DNA from: Bacillota bacterium | GTDB taxonomy: Bacteria; Bacillota; Clostridia; Christensenellales; SZUA-584 | Assembly (NCBI GenBank): GCA_023415915.1 | Contig: JAEZIZ010000090.1 | Location: 1 to 5,466, forward strand | Direction of reading: 5' to 3' | Length of the DNA stretch: 5,466 nucleotides | Shown here: one piece after another, positions 4,304-5,466 of the stretch | Layout: each line of letters opens with the position of its first letter | Numbering within the stretch: position 1 is the first letter of the stretch | Program-made: the position numbers and the translations under genes | Notes under the pieces: model-generated | Seen by the model: the letters and a program-made list of their open reading frames with translations, nothing else | What the model was told of the DNA's origin: nothing | Databases searched by the model: none

Positions 4304-5466
4304 ATGTGCGACACTATCTGCGTATTACCTGAGTATTCCCAAAACGGCTCCAGCATGCTCGCCAAGAACAGCGACCGCGACCCCAACGAGCCTCACGTGA
4401 TAACGTTTGTACCCGCGCGCAGCCACGAGGCGGGGGAGACGCTAAAATGCACGTATATAGAAGTGCCTGAGGCGCGGCGCACCAACGCTGTGCTGCTTTT
4501 CAAGCCCGACTGGATATGGGGCGCCGAGATGGGCGTAAACGAGCACGGCGTAGCGATAGGCAACGAGGCGGTGTTCACGAAGGCAAAGCAGGGGCCCGAC
4601 GCGCTTACCGGCATGGACCTGCTGCGATTAGCGCTTGAGCGCGCCGACACCGCGCAGTCCGCGCTCGAAGTGATAATAAGCCTGCTTGAAGAGTTCGGGC
4701 AGGGCGGTAACTGCGGCTATTCCAAGGATTTTCGGTACGACAACAGCTTTATCGCTGCGGATAAGACGTCGGCTTATATACTCGAAACGTCGGGCAGAAA
4801 CTACGCGGCCGCGCCGGTAAGCGGCAAGGCGGCGATATCCAACAGGCTGTTCATGCGCCGCGAGCATACGCTGCGCAAAGGCATTGCGGAAAACGACGAT
4901 TTCGCAAAGCGCTTTACTGAGCCGCTGTTTTCGTACTTCTCACAGGCGAAGCGCAGGCGGGAGCAGTCTTTGTGCGCTATAGGCGGCGGGCAAGTTTCCG
5001 TTAAGCAGATGATGAGCGCGCTGCGCACGCACGAGCAAGCACTCCAAGGCCGCGAGTTCTCGCGCGGCAGCGTGGGCAGCGTTTGCATGCACGCGGGCGG
5101 GCTTGTAGGCGACCACACCACGGGCAGCTTTGTGGCCGTGCTGCGCGAAGGAGCGCCTATGACCGTATGGGCTACGGGCGCGTCCACGCCGTGCATAGCG
5201 GCTTTCAAGCCCGTGTTCTTCGGCATAGATGCGCCTCCGGTGTTTGAGGACGAAGCGCAAGGCCGCGAATACTGGCTAAAGCGCGAGCGGCTGCACCGCG
5301 CCGTTATAGCGGGTAAGGTGGACGTAACCAAGCTGCGCGCGAGACGGGATGAATTGGAGAGAGCGTGGCTCGAAGAGGAGGAGCGGCTGTTTTCCGGCAG
5401 CCCCGACCACAAACAATTAAGAGCGTTCGCAAACAGGGCGGCGGAGCAGGAGCAGGCGATGATAGA
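4304..5466 (+). CDS. secernin-like C69-family peptidase (3' partial)
   Basis: This is a member of the secernin / peptidase C69 (formerly U34 dipeptidase) group of N-terminal-nucleophile hydrolases. After Met removal, Cys2 of MCDTICVLPE is the expected nucleophile. Family landmarks follow in order: AKNSDRDPNEPH at 20-31, W-G-A-E-M-G-V-N-E-H-G-V-A-I-G-N-E around 72-88, GGNCGYS around C137, SVCMHAG with C261 and H263, HTTGSF with T272-T273, and STPC with C297 before FKPVFF. No signal peptide is present, so it is probably cytosolic and may cleave dipeptides or act as an amidohydrolase; the substrate is not evident. The frame has 387 complete codons and is still open at the window edge. Secernins are roughly 400-415 residues, so only the last few tens are likely missing. 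A charged helical C-terminal region rich in E/R/A is visible. It is transcribed divergently from the acyltransferase. Confidence 0.92.
   Translation, partial: MCDTICVLPEYSQNGSSMLAKNSDRDPNEPHVITFVPARSHEAGETLKCTYIEVPEARRTNAVLLFKPDWIWGAEMGVNEHGVAIGNEAVFTKAKQGPDALTGMDLLRLALERADTAQSALEVIISLLEEFGQGGNCGYSKDFRYDNSFIAADKTSAYILETSGRNYAAAPVSGKAAISNRLFMRREHTLRKGIAENDDFAKRFTEPLFSYFSQAKRRREQSLCAIGGGQVSVKQMMSALRTHEQALQGREFSRGSVGSVCMHAGGLVGDHTTGSFVAVLREGAPMTVWATGASTPCIAAFKPVFFGIDAPPVFEDEAQGREYWLKRERLHRAVIAGKVDVTKLRARRDELERAWLEEEERLFSGSPDHKQLRAFANRAAEQEQAMI

Noticed and set aside
4801..5412. 203-codon minus-strand frame opposite the C69 hydrolase
   Set aside because: It is Ser/Arg/Pro-rich antisense of a gene whose family motifs are all in the plus-strand frame. 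It has no promoter or ribosome binding site.

Overview
The window looks like chromosomal DNA of a low-to-mid-GC Gram-positive bacterium of the class Clostridia, probably an uncultured gut-type lineage. The grounds are strong AGGAGG-type ribosome binding sites, heavy use of ATA for Ile and AGC/AGG codons, stem-loop terminators with T runs, a DUF815-type AAA+ ATPase, and palindromic GTAGGGG-ended intergenic repeats. Assignment below class level is not possible from sequence alone.

Left part (1-1311). A possible last few codons of an upstream gene end at 43, followed by a terminator (61-86). About 390 bases without a gene follow. They hold a cluster of palindromic repeats, including a 67-bp unit whose ends are GTAGGGG/CCCCTAC. 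A promoter near 474-502 and a leader of about 125 nt then lead into a small GNAT acetyltransferase (636-1040). Behind it, with its own excellent ribosome binding site, is a 24-residue hydrophobic microprotein (1083-1157), and a terminator at 1222-1244 closes this unit.

Middle (1255-2530). A single-gene unit with its own promoter, a 391-aa DUF815-family AAA+ ATPase (1312-2487), and its own terminator.

Right-centre, minus strand (4186 down to 2500). A promoter at 4157-4186 drives a 384-aa multi-pass acyltransferase-3 membrane protein (4086-2932). A hypothetical gene follows 16 nt later. Its good ribosome binding site opens a frame that stops after 19 codons, while the long 124-codon frame starts inside that short one. 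This is either a translationally coupled leader ORF or a frameshifted gene start. The hypothetical gene runs tail-to-tail into the ATPase terminator.

Right end (4180-5466). A plus-strand promoter, whose -35 hexamer appears to overlap that of the acyltransferase promoter, leads to a secernin-like C69-family N-terminal-nucleophile hydrolase. It starts at 4304 and is cut by the window edge after 387 codons.

The genes do not form an obvious common pathway. They read as four adjacent transcription units of housekeeping or accessory character. I found no CRISPR array, tRNA, rRNA, transposase or recognised defence system. The items most worth a second look are the frame break at 2856-2915, the hydrophobic microprotein at 1083, the palindromic repeat cluster, and the shared divergent promoter region.
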